A stretch of 64,000 nt of DNA from Sphaerisporangium fuscum (GCF_018531465.1 NZ_JAHDTF010000002.1:248001-312000); one strand, 5' to 3'. Shown: positions 50,067 to 59,184, numbered from the stretch's first letter. Notes: generated from the sequence alone by a model not told the origin. A program made the numbers and translations.

Positions 50067-50561
50067 ATGGCCTCCCTGCCCGCCGTGAACGAGTCCGCGC
50101 TCCCCCTCGCCGACCAGCCGGTGCACCGTTGCGGCGCGCTCATCGACCACCTCGCACGCCGCCTGCGCCTGCGGTCGGAGTCGGTGCTGGCCCCCCTCGG
50201 CCTGCGGCCGCGCCACCTGATCACGCTCACGCTGCTGCGCGACCAAGGGCCCCGCACACAGCAGGCGCTGGCCACCACGCTGTCCATGGACGGCACGAAC
50301 GTCGTCGGGCTGCTCAACGACCTCGAAGCCAAAGATCTGATCGAGCGCCGGCGCTCACCCGAGGACCGCCGCCGCCACGTCGTCGAGCTGACCGACGAGG
50401 GTGGCAGGGTCCTCGCCAAGGCAGAGTTCGCCCTCACCGCCGTCGAGGACGAACTGCTCGGCGCGCTCGGCCACGACCAGCGCGAGACGCTCTACAACCT
50501 GCTCCAGCTCGCGGTCGGCGGCGGCCCGGAGATCTACTCCGAGGCCGCCGCCGAGTGCTGA
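50067..50561 (+). CDS. MarR-family transcriptional regulator
   Basis: A 164-residue MarR protein. The winged helix is at about 60-120: TQQALATTLSMDGTNVVGLLNDLEAKDLIERRRSPEDRRRHVVELTDEG, with the DRR wing arginines. It is leaderless by the same criteria as other regulators here. It is divergent from azoreductase across a 9+9 palindrome and so probably represses both genes until a quinone or aromatic ligand or thiol oxidation releases it. No Cys is obvious in the DNA-binding part. Confidence 0.92.
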   Translation: MASLPAVNESALPLADQPVHRCGALIDHLARRLRLRSESVLAPLGLRPRHLITLTLLRDQGPRTQQALATTLSMDGTNVVGLLNDLEAKDLIERRRSPEDRRRHVVELTDEGGRVLAKAEFALTAVEDELLGALGHDQRETLYNLLQLAVGGGPEIYSEAAAEC

Positions 50562-50582
50562 GCCGGTCACCGTCACGGGCCG

Positions 50583-51560
50583 TCATCCCGTCTTCGAGGT
50601 CTGCTCCTCGTCCTTGCCCCTGCCGTCACGGCGGACGGTGGCCGCCACCACACTGAGCATGATGAGCACGCATCCGGCGAGCTGGAGCGGGGTCGGGCGC
50701 TCACCGAGCACCACCGCCCCGAGCACCACCGCCCCGACCGGCGTCAGCAGGAGCAACACGGCGCCGGACTGACTCGGCAGCCGGGGCGAGGAGACGGCCA
50801 CCAGCAGCCACCCGAGCACCTGCCCCGACAGCGCGACGAGCATCAGCCATCCCACGGCCGCCCAGCCGGGCGTCAGGTCGACCCCCGTCCACACCCATCC
50901 GGCGAGCAGCGAGAACACCGCCGCGGACAGGGTGACCCAGAAGTACGACCGCAGGATCCGCCCGCCGTCGTCGCTCCGGCGCAGCAGGAAGAGAAACCCC
51001 GAATAGCAGATCGCGGCGAGCACCGCGTGCACCGTACCCGCCAGCGGATCGCTCCCCTTCACCCCGCCGCCGACGACCCCGCCCGCCAGCACGACGCCGC
51101 ACAGCAGGAAGGGGATCGCCAGGAGGAACCTGCGGGTGATCGGCTCCCGGTCGACCGCCAGGGCGAGCAGCGGCACGATGACGACCTGGACGTTGACCAG
51201 CACGGTCGAGAGCCCGGCGCCCACCTCGGCGATGGCCTGGGTCCACAGCAGCATGTCTCCGGCGAACAGGGCGCCCGCCACCACGGCGGTCACCAGCCGG
51301 CCCGGCGGTGTCGCGCCCGCGCGGCGGCGTTCCCGAATCGCGAGCACCGCCAGGAAGGGCAGGGCGAGCGCGCAGCGGTAGAACGAGGCCGTACCCGCCG
51401 AGGTGTGGGACAGGTCGATGAGCACCGCGGAGGCCGAGACGAACAGCGCCCCGGCCCCGAGCAGCCACGCGGGATGCGCGGCCGTCCACCGCGCCAGGCC
51501 GCCTAACGGCCGCGGGACTTCCTCCTGCCGGGCCCGCGTACCGGTGTCCGAGTGAGCCAC
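50583..51560 (-). CDS. EamA/DMT-family transporter
   Basis: A 325-residue membrane protein with ten hydrophobic helices and two EamA repeats (about 30-160 and 175-310), a member of the drug/metabolite transporter superfamily. Near its end a 15-base direct repeat gives GAVVLGAVVLGE; the duplicated GAVVL lies in the last helices. The GTG at 51560 follows a G-rich ribosome-binding site. Exported or imported solute unknown. It is convergent with the MarR gene. Confidence 0.88.
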   Translation of the reverse strand: MAHSDTGTRARQEEVPRPLGGLARWTAAHPAWLLGAGALFVSASAVLIDLSHTSAGTASFYRCALALPFLAVLAIRERRRAGATPPGRLVTAVVAGALFAGDMLLWTQAIAEVGAGLSTVLVNVQVVIVPLLALAVDREPITRRFLLAIPFLLCGVVLAGGVVGGGVKGSDPLAGTVHAVLAAICYSGFLFLLRRSDDGGRILRSYFWVTLSAAVFSLLAGWVWTGVDLTPGWAAVGWLMLVALSGQVLGWLLVAVSSPRLPSQSGAVLLLLTPVGAVVLGAVVLGERPTPLQLAGCVLIMLSVVAATVRRDGRGKDEEQTSKTG

Positions 51561-51629
51561 CAGGTCACCCCCCTAAGATCCGAATCACCCCCTCCCCCTA
51601 CCTCGACGGCACGGAGGCACACCTCACGG

Positions 51630-53291
51630 TCAGGCCGTCCGGAGCGGGCAGTAGACCGGCTGCCACATCGCGTCACGCACCTGCTGGGAGGTCTCCTTGA
51701 GGTCGGCGCGGGCGAGCCCCTCCTTGGCCGCTTGCTCGGCCACGGCCACCGCGACCGCCGCCGACACCTCCCGCAGGTCCTCGGCCTGGGGAAGCAGCGA
51801 GGCCCCCGGCGCCGAGACGTCGACCAGCCCGGCGACGGCCTCGGCCGCCGCGCGCAGCATGCCGTCGCTGACCCGCCGCGCCCGCGCGACGATCGTGCCG
51901 AGGCCCAGCCCCGGGTACAGCAGGGCGTTGTTGGCCTGGCCGATGGCGTGCGTGACGCGGTCGTAGGTGATCGGCTGGACGGGGATGCCGGTGGCCACCA
52001 GGGCGCGGCCCGCGGTCCAGCGCAGCAGGTCGGCCGGCATCGCCTCGATGCGCTCGGTCGGGTTGGAGAGCGGGAAGATGATCGGCCGGTCCACGGCGGC
52101 CGCCATCGCCCGTACGATCTGCTCGGTGAAGGCACGATGGACGGTCGAGGTGCCGATCAGCACCGTCGGCTCGACGTGCCGGACGACCTCGGCGAGGCCC
52201 GTCGGCCGCCCTCGCGTCTCCCCGGCGGGCCGGGCGTATGGGGCCTGGTAGTCCCGCAGGTCGTCCATGTCGTCGGTCAGCAGGCCCTGCCTGTCGATCG
52301 GCCAGATCCGGCGGACGGCCTCCTCGTGCCCCAGGCCGTCGGCGACCATCGCGTCGCGCAACTGGTCGGCGATGCCCATGCCCGCGGTGCCCGCGCCGAA
52401 GACGACGACGCGCTGGTCGCGCATCGAGGTCCCGGACGCGCGCAGGGCGCCGAGCATCGCGGCCAGCACGATCGCGCCGGTGCCCTGCATGTCGTCGTTG
52501 AAGGTGGGGATCACGCGCGTGTAGCGCTCCAGGATCCGGCGGCCGTTGGAGGGGCCGAAGTCCTCCCAGTGCAGCATCGCCCTCCGGAACAGCCGGGTCG
52601 CCGTCCTGACGTAGGCGTCGACGAAGGCGTCGTAGGCCTCCCCGCGCACGCGCCGGTGCCGGTTGCCGACGTACGCCGGGTCGTCGAGCAGTTTCTCGTT
52701 GTCGGTGCCCACGTCGAGGGCGACCGGGATGACGCGGCCGGGGTGGACGCCCGCGGCGGCCGTGTAGACCGCGAGCTTCCCGGCGGTGATCCCGGCGCCG
52801 CCGTTGACGCCCCAGTCGCCGATGCCCAGGATCTGCTCGGCGTCGGAGGCCACGATCAGGTCGACGTCGTCGGGCCCGAGACCGGTGTTGCGCAACGCCC
52901 GCTCGATGCCGTCCACGTCGTCGATCGACAGGTACACCCCGCGCGGCCGGCGGTAGTCGGCGCTGTAGGCCTCGATGGCCTGGGCCACGGTCGGGTCGTA
53001 GACGATCGGCAGCATCTCGCGCAGATGGTCGCCGAGCAGCCGGTAGTACAGCACCTCGTTGCGGTCCCGCAGACCCTCCAGGTAGATGTTCTTCATCAGG
53101 TCGGTGGGCTGGGCGTGGTACTGCGTGTACGCACGCCGGGCCTGCTGGTCGAGCGTCTCCACGGCGGGCGGGATCAGTCCCTCGATGCCGAGCTTGACGC
53201 GTTCCTCAGGTGAGAACGCCGTCCCCTTGTTCAGCAGGGGGTCCTGCAGCACCTTGCGCCCCCGGGGCCGGGCGCCCGCGCGAGCGGTCAT
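51630..53291 (-). CDS. NAD-dependent malic enzyme
   Basis: A 553-residue oxidative decarboxylase converting malate to pyruvate and CO2 with NAD. It is the long eukaryote-like form: LLNKGTAFSPEERVKLGIEGLIPP near the N-terminus, YRRPRGVYLSIDD, DVDLIVASDAEQILGIGDWGVNG (about 150), FNDDMQGTGAIVLAAMLGAL (metal binding), FGAGTAGMGIAD (NAD-binding) and FPLSNPTERIEAMPADLL. The ATG has AGGAGG upstream. It links the TCA cycle to pyruvate for gluconeogenesis or NADH. Confidence 0.94.
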   Translation of the reverse strand: MTARAGARPRGRKVLQDPLLNKGTAFSPEERVKLGIEGLIPPAVETLDQQARRAYTQYHAQPTDLMKNIYLEGLRDRNEVLYYRLLGDHLREMLPIVYDPTVAQAIEAYSADYRRPRGVYLSIDDVDGIERALRNTGLGPDDVDLIVASDAEQILGIGDWGVNGGAGITAGKLAVYTAAAGVHPGRVIPVALDVGTDNEKLLDDPAYVGNRHRRVRGEAYDAFVDAYVRTATRLFRRAMLHWEDFGPSNGRRILERYTRVIPTFNDDMQGTGAIVLAAMLGALRASGTSMRDQRVVVFGAGTAGMGIADQLRDAMVADGLGHEEAVRRIWPIDRQGLLTDDMDDLRDYQAPYARPAGETRGRPTGLAEVVRHVEPTVLIGTSTVHRAFTEQIVRAMAAAVDRPIIFPLSNPTERIEAMPADLLRWTAGRALVATGIPVQPITYDRVTHAIGQANNALLYPGLGLGTIVARARRVSDGMLRAAAEAVAGLVDVSAPGASLLPQAEDLREVSAAVAVAVAEQAAKEGLARADLKETSQQVRDAMWQPVYCPLRTA

Positions 53292-53382
53292 GGTCCGCCC
53301 TCCTCCCGCGCCTGTCGGAGGTGGCCCTGCCCGCCCGCGCGCAATCCCGCGTCCTGTCAGCGGTCAAAAGTCGGGAGGATGA

Positions 53383-53577
53383 TCACTCCTCGATCTGGAT
53401 GGCCAGCGCCGGGCACAGTGCCGCCGCCTGCCGGACGTCGTCGGCCTGCTCGGCCGGCGGAGCGGGGTTGAGCAGGACGACGATGCCGTCCTCGTCGCGC
53501 TGGTCGAACACCTCCGCGGCGGCCACCACGCACTGCCCGGAGGCGACGCACTTGTCCTGATCGATGATCACCTTCAT
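53383..53577 (-). CDS. [3Fe-4S]-type ferredoxin
   Basis: A 64-residue small ferredoxin. The cluster residues are Cys in DKCVASGQC (about 10-16) and the final Cys in ALCPALAI (about 56), the pattern of actinobacterial P450 ferredoxins with one Cys of the usual four replaced. The ATG at 53577 is preceded by AAGGGG; a longer frame upstream has no ferredoxin features. It sits 29 bp downstream of the P450 gene and supplies it with electrons. Confidence 0.92.
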   Translation of the reverse strand: MKVIIDQDKCVASGQCVVAAAEVFDQRDEDGIVVLLNPAPPAEQADDVRQAAALCPALAIQIEE

Positions 53578-53606
53578 GAGATCCCCTTCGTGCTTGTGTC
53601 GGTATG

Positions 53607-54821
53607 TCACCAGGTCACGGGCAGTTCGTAGACGCCGTAGACCGACCCGTCGTGCTTGAACGGGATCCGCTCCAGCTCGGTGGCCAGCCGCAGGGTGGGG
53701 ATGCGCCGGTAGAGGGTGCTGTAGACGACCTGCAGCTCCATCCGGGCCAGCGGCTGCCCCAGGCACTGGTGCACCCCGAAGCCGAACGCGACGTGGTGGC
53801 GGGCGTCGCGGGTCAGGTCGAGCCGGTCGGGCTCGGGGAACGCCTCGGGGTCGCGGTTGGCGATGTCGTTGGCCATGATCAGCCCCTCGCCGGCGCGGAT
53901 CACCTGCCCGGCGATCTCGATGTCCTCAACGGCCACCCGGCGCCGTCCGTTGTGCGTGATGTGCAGGTAGCGCAGCAGCTCCTCCACCGCCGAGACGACC
54001 AGCTTCGGGTCGCCGGAGTCGCGCAGGAGTGCCAGCTGGCCGGGGTTCTCCAGCAGGGCGAGCGTCCCGAGCGCGATCATGTTCGCGGTGGTCTCGTGGC
54101 CGGCGATCAGCAGCAGCACGCCCATCCCGGCGGCGTCCTTGCGGGTGAGCTCGCCCGCCTCGACGCGCGCCGCCAGCGTGGACAGCAGGTCGTCGGCGGG
54201 GGCGGCGATCTTCTCGCCCACCAGGCCGTCCAGGTAGGCGGACAGCTTCCCGAACGCGGCCATCCGCTCCTCGGGCGTCGCGTCCCGCCGGATGATGATC
54301 TTGCTGTTCTCCTGGAAGAAGTCGTGGTCGGCGTAGGGCACCCCGAGCAGCCGGCAGATGACCAGCGAGGGCACCGGCAGGGCGAACGCCTCCACCAGGT
54401 CGACGGGCTTGGGGCCGGCGAGCATGTCGTCGATCAGCTCGTCCACGATCTTCTGCACACCCGGGCGCATCGCCTCCACCCGCTTGATGGCGAACGGCGC
54501 CGTCACCATCCGCCGCAGGCGGGCGTGCTCCGGGTCGTCCATCAGGATGAAGCTGATGGGCGAGCTGTCGGTGATCCGGGCCGGGCTCGGATAGCCGGGC
54601 CGGGTCACGTCGGCGCTGACCCTGGGGTCGGCCAGCAGGGCGCGCTGGTCGGCGTACCGGGTGACCAGCCACGGCGTGCTGCCGTCCCACAGGCGGACCC
54701 TGGCGAGCGGGCCCTCCTGCTGCTTCTCCTTCAGGGCCGGGGGCGGGTCGAACGGGCAACCGGCCGCCCTGGCCATCGGGAACTCGGGGATCGCGACCTG
54801 GTCGTTCAAGGTGCTCGTCAT
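53607..54821 (-). CDS. Cytochrome P450
   Basis: A 404-residue bacterial P450. The I-helix oxygen-activation motif is AGHETTANMI (about 240), the K-helix ExxR is EELLR (about 278), and the haem Cys loop is FGFGVHQCLGQPLAR (about 343-357). It has the length and features of the CYP105/107-like class, which hydroxylates xenobiotics or natural-product intermediates; the substrate is not deducible. ATG 54821 has GGAGG 5 nt upstream. Reductase upstream and ferredoxin downstream make a complete electron-transfer chain. Confidence 0.93.
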   Translation of the reverse strand: MTSTLNDQVAIPEFPMARAAGCPFDPPPALKEKQQEGPLARVRLWDGSTPWLVTRYADQRALLADPRVSADVTRPGYPSPARITDSSPISFILMDDPEHARLRRMVTAPFAIKRVEAMRPGVQKIVDELIDDMLAGPKPVDLVEAFALPVPSLVICRLLGVPYADHDFFQENSKIIIRRDATPEERMAAFGKLSAYLDGLVGEKIAAPADDLLSTLAARVEAGELTRKDAAGMGVLLLIAGHETTANMIALGTLALLENPGQLALLRDSGDPKLVVSAVEELLRYLHITHNGRRRVAVEDIEIAGQVIRAGEGLIMANDIANRDPEAFPEPDRLDLTRDARHHVAFGFGVHQCLGQPLARMELQVVYSTLYRRIPTLRLATELERIPFKHDGSVYGVYELPVTW

Positions 54822-54849
54822 CCATTCCTCCACTAGGTTCTGGCCTCGG

Positions 54850-56064
54850 TCAGCCCAGGGCGGGCGCGAGGCCGGGCAGTGCGTCCACGACCTCCTGGCG
54901 GCGGAGGCGGGTCTGTTTGGGCATGTTCCAGCCGAGTACGCCGGTCACCCTGCCGCCGCGGCGGTAGAGCGCGACGAAGCGGCGGCCCTCCCGGTCGCCG
55001 TCCACCACGGTCACCTCCGCGTCGGCGGACGGCACGCCGTGCACCTGGATCTTGGCGTCGAACTGATCGGTCCAGAAGTACGGAACGGGGTTGTACGGCC
55101 GGTCCTCGCCCAGGATGTTGGCCGCGACGGTGAGGGCCTGCTCGGTGGCGTTGGTCCGGTTCTCCAGCCGCATGGGGACACCGAGCCGCTCGTGGTGCCA
55201 GCGGGCCACGTCGCCGACCGCGTAGATCCCCTCCGCCGCCCGGCAGCGGGAGTCGCACACCACCCCGTTGTCCAGGCGCAGACCGCTGCCGGCGAGCCAG
55301 TCGGTCACCGGATCGGCCCCGATGGCCACCACGACCACGTCCGCCGGCAGCACCTCGCCGGTGTCCAGGGACACGCCCGTCACCCGTCCGTCCCGGCCGG
55401 TCAGGCCGGTGACCCCGGCGCCGGGCCGCAGGCGTACCCCGCGCTCGGCGTGCAGTCCGGCCAGCGATTCCGCCACCGACGGCCCGAACTGGAGCGCCAT
55501 CGGCGCCTGCTGGGGACCGGCCAGCGTGACGTCCAGGCCCATGTCCCGCGCGGTGGCGGCGACCTCGGCCCCGAGCACGCCGTCCCCCACGACGACCAGC
55601 CGGGAGGCGGCCAGCAGGCCGGCCCGCAGCGCCAGAGCGTCCTCCAGCGTGCGCAGCACGTGGACCCCGGCCAGGCCGGCCTGCCCCGGCAGCGTCCTCG
55701 GCCGCAGTCCCGTCGCGATGACGACGGCGTCGGCCCGCAGGGCACGCCCGGAGGCGGTGTGGACCGTGCGCGCAGCCACGTCCAGGCCGACGGCCGGGTC
55801 GGCGAGCACGAACTCCGCCCGCAGCGCGTCCAGGATCTCCTGCGGCCGCAGCCGTGCCCGGTCCGGGTCCCAGGTGCCGGAGAGGACCTGCTTGGACAGC
55901 GGGGGCCGGTCGTACGGCAGGTGCGGCTCGGCGCCGAGCACGGTCAGCCCGCCCTCGTAGCCCTGGCGGCGGAGCGCTTCGGCGGTGGCGAGCCCGGCGG
56001 CGGAGGCGCCGACCACCAGAACGCCGCCGCCATGGCTCTTGTCCTCGTCGGCGGTCACTTTCAT
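54850..56064 (-). CDS. FAD-dependent ferredoxin reductase
   Basis: A 404-residue NAD(P)H-dependent reductase of the putidaredoxin/rhodocoxin reductase type. The FAD-binding VVGASAAGLATAEALRRQGY motif is near residue 18. LPYDRPPLSKQ follows, the NAD-binding VVVGDGVLGAEVAATARDMG is near 150, and EGIYAVGDVARW precedes the C-terminal interface domain. ATG 56064 has GAGGAG upstream; a longer frame on the 5' side is non-conserved. It reduces the ferredoxin for the P450 encoded next. Confidence 0.92.
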   Translation of the reverse strand: MKVTADEDKSHGGGVLVVGASAAGLATAEALRRQGYEGGLTVLGAEPHLPYDRPPLSKQVLSGTWDPDRARLRPQEILDALRAEFVLADPAVGLDVAARTVHTASGRALRADAVVIATGLRPRTLPGQAGLAGVHVLRTLEDALALRAGLLAASRLVVVGDGVLGAEVAATARDMGLDVTLAGPQQAPMALQFGPSVAESLAGLHAERGVRLRPGAGVTGLTGRDGRVTGVSLDTGEVLPADVVVVAIGADPVTDWLAGSGLRLDNGVVCDSRCRAAEGIYAVGDVARWHHERLGVPMRLENRTNATEQALTVAANILGEDRPYNPVPYFWTDQFDAKIQVHGVPSADAEVTVVDGDREGRRFVALYRRGGRVTGVLGWNMPKQTRLRRQEVVDALPGLAPALG

Positions 56065-56215
56065 CGTCGGTTCTCCTCTTGCCTGCGCTCGGTGGCGCCG
56101 CGACGACGCGGAGGCGTCCCTGCTTGGAGGCGGTCCGCGGTGGTGGTGGAAAGATCCGCTTCTCGTCAGCGGAAGGATTCGGGTCCGGCGGCGGCAGGAC
56201 GCTCCGCCGCCCCCG

Positions 56216-56866
56216 TCACCGGTCGCTGGTGACGGGCGCCAGCCACAGCCCGACGATCGCGTCGACCAGGCCGGTGGCGGCGTCGTGCCAGCTGGAACGG
56301 GGAGTGGGGGTGTCCTCGGCCAGGGCGCGCTCACGCTCGGCGAACATGTGCACCATCAGCTGACGGGCCATGTCGTTGCGTTCGGCGCGGACCTCCGGCG
56401 GCAGGTCCGAAAGGCACCGGTTCAACCCCACCACGATCTGCTGCAGCGAGGGAGAGCTCAGCGCCTCCTCGGCCATGATCTGACGCAGGCCCGGGTCGGT
56501 CATCACCTGGGCGCCGAATCGCGCGTACCAGGTGGGGCTGCCCAGGGCCGCCAGGTGCTCGGCGAGCGGGCGCACCAGGCACTCCACCCAGTCGCGCAGG
56601 TCGCCGGAGTCGCCGATCTCGGCGAGCATCCGCATCCGTACGTGCTCGATGTGCTCGCTGTGCTTGCGCGCGATCGCCCGCACCAGATCGGCCTTGGTGC
56701 CGAAGTGGTACCCCACGGCGGCGTTGTTGCCCTGCCCCGCGGCCTCGCTGACCTGACGGTTGGAGACGGCGTACACCCCGTGCTCGGCGAACAGCCGCTC
56801 GGCGGCCGACAGGATGAGCTCACGGGTCGCGCTGACCCTTTCGGCCCGTACGGTCCTGCCCGCCAT
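56216..56866 (-). CDS. TetR-family regulator of the P450 cluster
   Basis: A 216-residue TetR protein. The N-terminal helix-turn-helix is ELILSAAERLFAEHGVYAVSNRQVSEAAGQGNNAAVGYHFGTKADLVRAI (about 15-60), followed by a helical ligand domain. ATG 56866 lies 7 nt after TACGGT and has no ribosome-binding site, so it is probably leaderless; a GTG 9 bases upstream is an alternative. It precedes the P450 genes on the same strand and is divergent from an MFS pump, either or both of which could be its targets. Confidence 0.9.
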   Translation of the reverse strand: MAGRTVRAERVSATRELILSAAERLFAEHGVYAVSNRQVSEAAGQGNNAAVGYHFGTKADLVRAIARKHSEHIEHVRMRMLAEIGDSGDLRDWVECLVRPLAEHLAALGSPTWYARFGAQVMTDPGLRQIMAEEALSSPSLQQIVVGLNRCLSDLPPEVRAERNDMARQLMVHMFAERERALAEDTPTPRSSWHDAATGLVDAIVGLWLAPVTSDR

Positions 56867-56873
56867 GGTCACC

Positions 56874-56879
56874 ACCGTA
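56874..56879 (-). promoter_or_regulatory. -10 box of the leaderless TetR transcript
   Basis: TACGGT on the minus strand, seven bases (GGTGACC), then ATG 56866. Confidence 0.5.
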
Positions 56880-57105
56880 CAGGGACTTCCCGCAGGCCAC
56901 CGACGGCAAGCCTCTCGGCCTGGGGTGCCGGCGCCGCGTCGCCGGGGATCGGCCGGTTCAGCACCTGCGTGTCCTCACTGTGCCCACTGGAGTCCTCCTT
57001 CGTTCCCACCCAGGCCGGCATGAGGGTTGACGCACGGTCTGTACGCCTATGTCCGACTCGCGGCTTGACGGCTTCGGGTGGTGCCCAGTTAACGCGCCTC
57101 GGTAT

Positions 57106-57131
57106 CTTTAAGTCAAGCGACTGATTTAAAG
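57106..57131. promoter_or_regulatory. Inverted repeat upstream of the MFS gene
   Basis: CTTTAAGTCA, six bases, TGATTTAAAG; one mismatch in ten per arm. It is AT-rich in a GC-rich region and 59 bp before the MFS start. Candidate operator, possibly for the divergent TetR protein. Confidence 0.5.
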
Positions 57132-57189
57132 TTCTTCCGTCGCCGTCCGGCGCATTCCACCGCTTCCCCGCAACAGTCGGAGGTTCACC

Positions 57190-58656
57190 GTGCCCGATGT
57201 TCCTGCTCACCCCGCCGGCGCGTCCGGCCCGCCCAGGGCGAACACCGTCGTGGTCGTCCTGGCCATGGCAGGGATCGTGGTCTCACTGATGCAGACCCTG
57301 GTGATCCCGCTGATCCCCGCACTCCCCAAGCTCCTGCACGCCCCGGCGGCGGACACCGCGTGGGCGATCACCGCCACGCTGCTCGCGGCCGCCGTCGCCA
57401 CCCCGACGGTCGGCCGGCTCGGAGACATGTACGGCAAGCGGCGCATGCTCCTGATCAGCCTGGTCATGCTGGTCGCGGGATCGGCCGTCGGCGGCCTCAG
57501 CGACTCCCTGACCCCCATGATCGTCGGGCGGGCCCTGCAGGGGCTCGCGTCCGGCGTCATCCCGCTGGGCATCAGCATCATGCGGGACGAACTGCCCGCC
57601 GAACGGCTCCCCGGGGCGACCGCGCTGATGAGCGCCTCCCTGGGCGTGGGCGGCGCGCTGGGCCTGCCCGCGGCCGCCCTGCTGGCCGAGTACGCCGACT
57701 GGCACATGCTGTTCTGGACCGCGGCGGCCCTCGGCGTCGTCGCGACCGTGCTGGTCATGAGGCTCGTACCGGAATCCCAGGTGCGAACGGGCGGGCGTTT
57801 CGACGCGGTGGGCGCGGCCGGGCTGTCGGTCGCGCTGGCGTGCCTGCTGCTGGCGATCTCCAAGGGCGCCGACTGGGGCTGGGCCGACGGCCTGACCCTG
57901 GGGCTGTCCGGTGGGGCCGTCGTCGTGCTGGCCCTGTGGGGCTGGTGGGAGCTGCGCACCACCGAGCCGCTGGTGGACCTGCGCACCACCGCGCGCCGCC
58001 AGGTACTGCTCACCAACATCGCCTCTGCAGTGTTCGGCTTCGCGATGTTCGCGATGTCCCTGGTGCTTCCGCAGCTGCTGCAGCTGCCGAAGGCCACCGG
58101 ATACGGCCTCGGGCAGACGATGCTGGCCGCCGGCCTGGTCATGGGACCGTCCGGCCTGGTGATGATGGCGATGGCGCCGCTGTCGGCGCGCATCTCCAAG
58201 ACCAGAGGCCCCAAGGTGACCCTGATGCTCGGCGCCCTCGTGGTCGCCGCCGGCTACGCCCTGAGCCTCGCGCTGATGTCCGCCATCTGGCACCTCGTCC
58301 TCGTCTCCGCCGTGATCAGCGCCGGCATCGGCCTGGCGTACGGCGCGATGCCCGCACTCGTCATGGGTGCCGTGCCCGTGTCCGAGACCGCCGCCGCCAA
58401 CAGCCTCAACACGCTCATGCGGTCGATCGGCACCTCGGTGTCCAGCGCGGTGTCCGGCGTCGTCCTGTCCCAGATGACCATCGCCTTCGGCCCGGCCACC
58501 CTCCCTTCGCAGGACGGCTTCCGCGTGGTCATGGCCATCGGCGCGGCCGCCGCCCTCGTGGCCCTGGCCTTCGCCGCCTTTCTGCCCGGCCGCCGCCCCA
58601 CGCCCCTCACCCCGGCTCCCGGCCGCGACCTCCGCCAGGCCCGCTCCGCGCCCTGA
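57190..58656 (+). CDS. MFS transporter (DHA2-type)
   Basis: A 488-residue exporter with about 14 hydrophobic segments. Helix 1 is VVVLAMAGIVVSLMQTLVIPLIPALP, loop 2-3 is GRLGDMYGKRRMLL (motif A), and ALQGLASGVIPLGISIMRDELP follows. GTG 57190 has GGAGG 6 nt upstream. It is divergent from the TetR gene and follows the P450 cluster. It could export the product of that cluster or a drug; nothing in the sequence decides. Confidence 0.9.
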   Translation: MPDVPAHPAGASGPPRANTVVVVLAMAGIVVSLMQTLVIPLIPALPKLLHAPAADTAWAITATLLAAAVATPTVGRLGDMYGKRRMLLISLVMLVAGSAVGGLSDSLTPMIVGRALQGLASGVIPLGISIMRDELPAERLPGATALMSASLGVGGALGLPAAALLAEYADWHMLFWTAAALGVVATVLVMRLVPESQVRTGGRFDAVGAAGLSVALACLLLAISKGADWGWADGLTLGLSGGAVVVLALWGWWELRTTEPLVDLRTTARRQVLLTNIASAVFGFAMFAMSLVLPQLLQLPKATGYGLGQTMLAAGLVMGPSGLVMMAMAPLSARISKTRGPKVTLMLGALVVAAGYALSLALMSAIWHLVLVSAVISAGIGLAYGAMPALVMGAVPVSETAAANSLNTLMRSIGTSVSSAVSGVVLSQMTIAFGPATLPSQDGFRVVMAIGAAAALVALAFAAFLPGRRPTPLTPAPGRDLRQARSAP

Positions 58657-58705
58657 CTCTGTGACCAGGGGATTCACATCGAAGCAAACAGCCGTTTACT
58701 AAATC

Positions 58706-58735
58706 TTGACGTCCTACATACATGTTATGTATAAC
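58706..58735 (+). promoter_or_regulatory. Promoter of the YbaB/WXG100-like cluster with palindrome
   Basis: TTGACG (58706-58711), 18 bases, TATAAC (58730-58735): a strong consensus-like promoter, 95 bp before the first gene. The palindrome ATACAT-GTT-ATGTAT (58718-58732) overlaps the -10, so repression by a dimeric regulator is likely. Confidence 0.65.
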
Positions 58736-58830
58736 TGGCAGCCCAATGATCACGCGGCTGCGTGCGCAGGCAACGGCCACACCTCGCCGCCACGTGATCC
58801 AGATTTCCGGAAGTGCTCTGGAGGTTGGGC

Positions 58831-59184
58831 GTGGCCGACGACCAGGAAGCCGAAGACCTTCGCGGTCAAGGAGAATCCGCCGCGGGGCAGATCGTCGCCG
58901 TGGTCGGGGTCGACGGGCTTCTGGAGGACCTACGCCTGAACCCCCGATCACTGCGAATGGGCTCCGAGGAACTGGCGGAGCACATCGTCTCGGCCGTGCG
59001 GGCGGCACAGCAGGACCGGCTTTCGCGTACCGGGGAGTCCGAACCCGACGCGGAGGCGGCCGCCATCGACCCGGCCGAGCTGATGCGGCGCCTGGACGAC
59101 CTCGAGGTCCAGGCGCTCCGCGATTTCGGCTCGTTGAACGCGACGCTGGACGAGATGCTGCGTCGGATGGAAGGAGACAGGTGA
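58831..59184 (+). CDS. YbaB/EbfC-like protein
   Basis: A 117-residue protein. The central part (about 18-60: GQIVAVVGVDGLLEDLRLNPRSLRMGSEELAEHIVSAVRAAQQDR) matches the beta strands and helix of the YbaB/EbfC DNA-binding fold found as paralogues in actinomycetes. The C-terminus forms a coiled-coil-like helix (AELMRRLDDLEVQALRDFGSLNATLDEML). Such paralogues usually precede WXG100-like genes, as here. GTG 58831 has GGAGG 6 nt upstream. It overlaps the next gene by four bases (GTGA). Confidence 0.72.
   Translation: MADDQEAEDLRGQGESAAGQIVAVVGVDGLLEDLRLNPRSLRMGSEELAEHIVSAVRAAQQDRLSRTGESEPDAEAAAIDPAELMRRLDDLEVQALRDFGSLNATLDEMLRRMEGDR

Larger units (their letters stand above)
56867..57189. other. 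Divergent spacer between TetR and MFS genes
   Basis: 323 bp without a supported gene. It contains the TACGGT -10 box of the TetR gene (56874-56879) and the AT-rich inverted repeat at 57106-57131. The MFS ribosome-binding site GGAGG lies at about 57179-57183. Confidence 0.65.
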
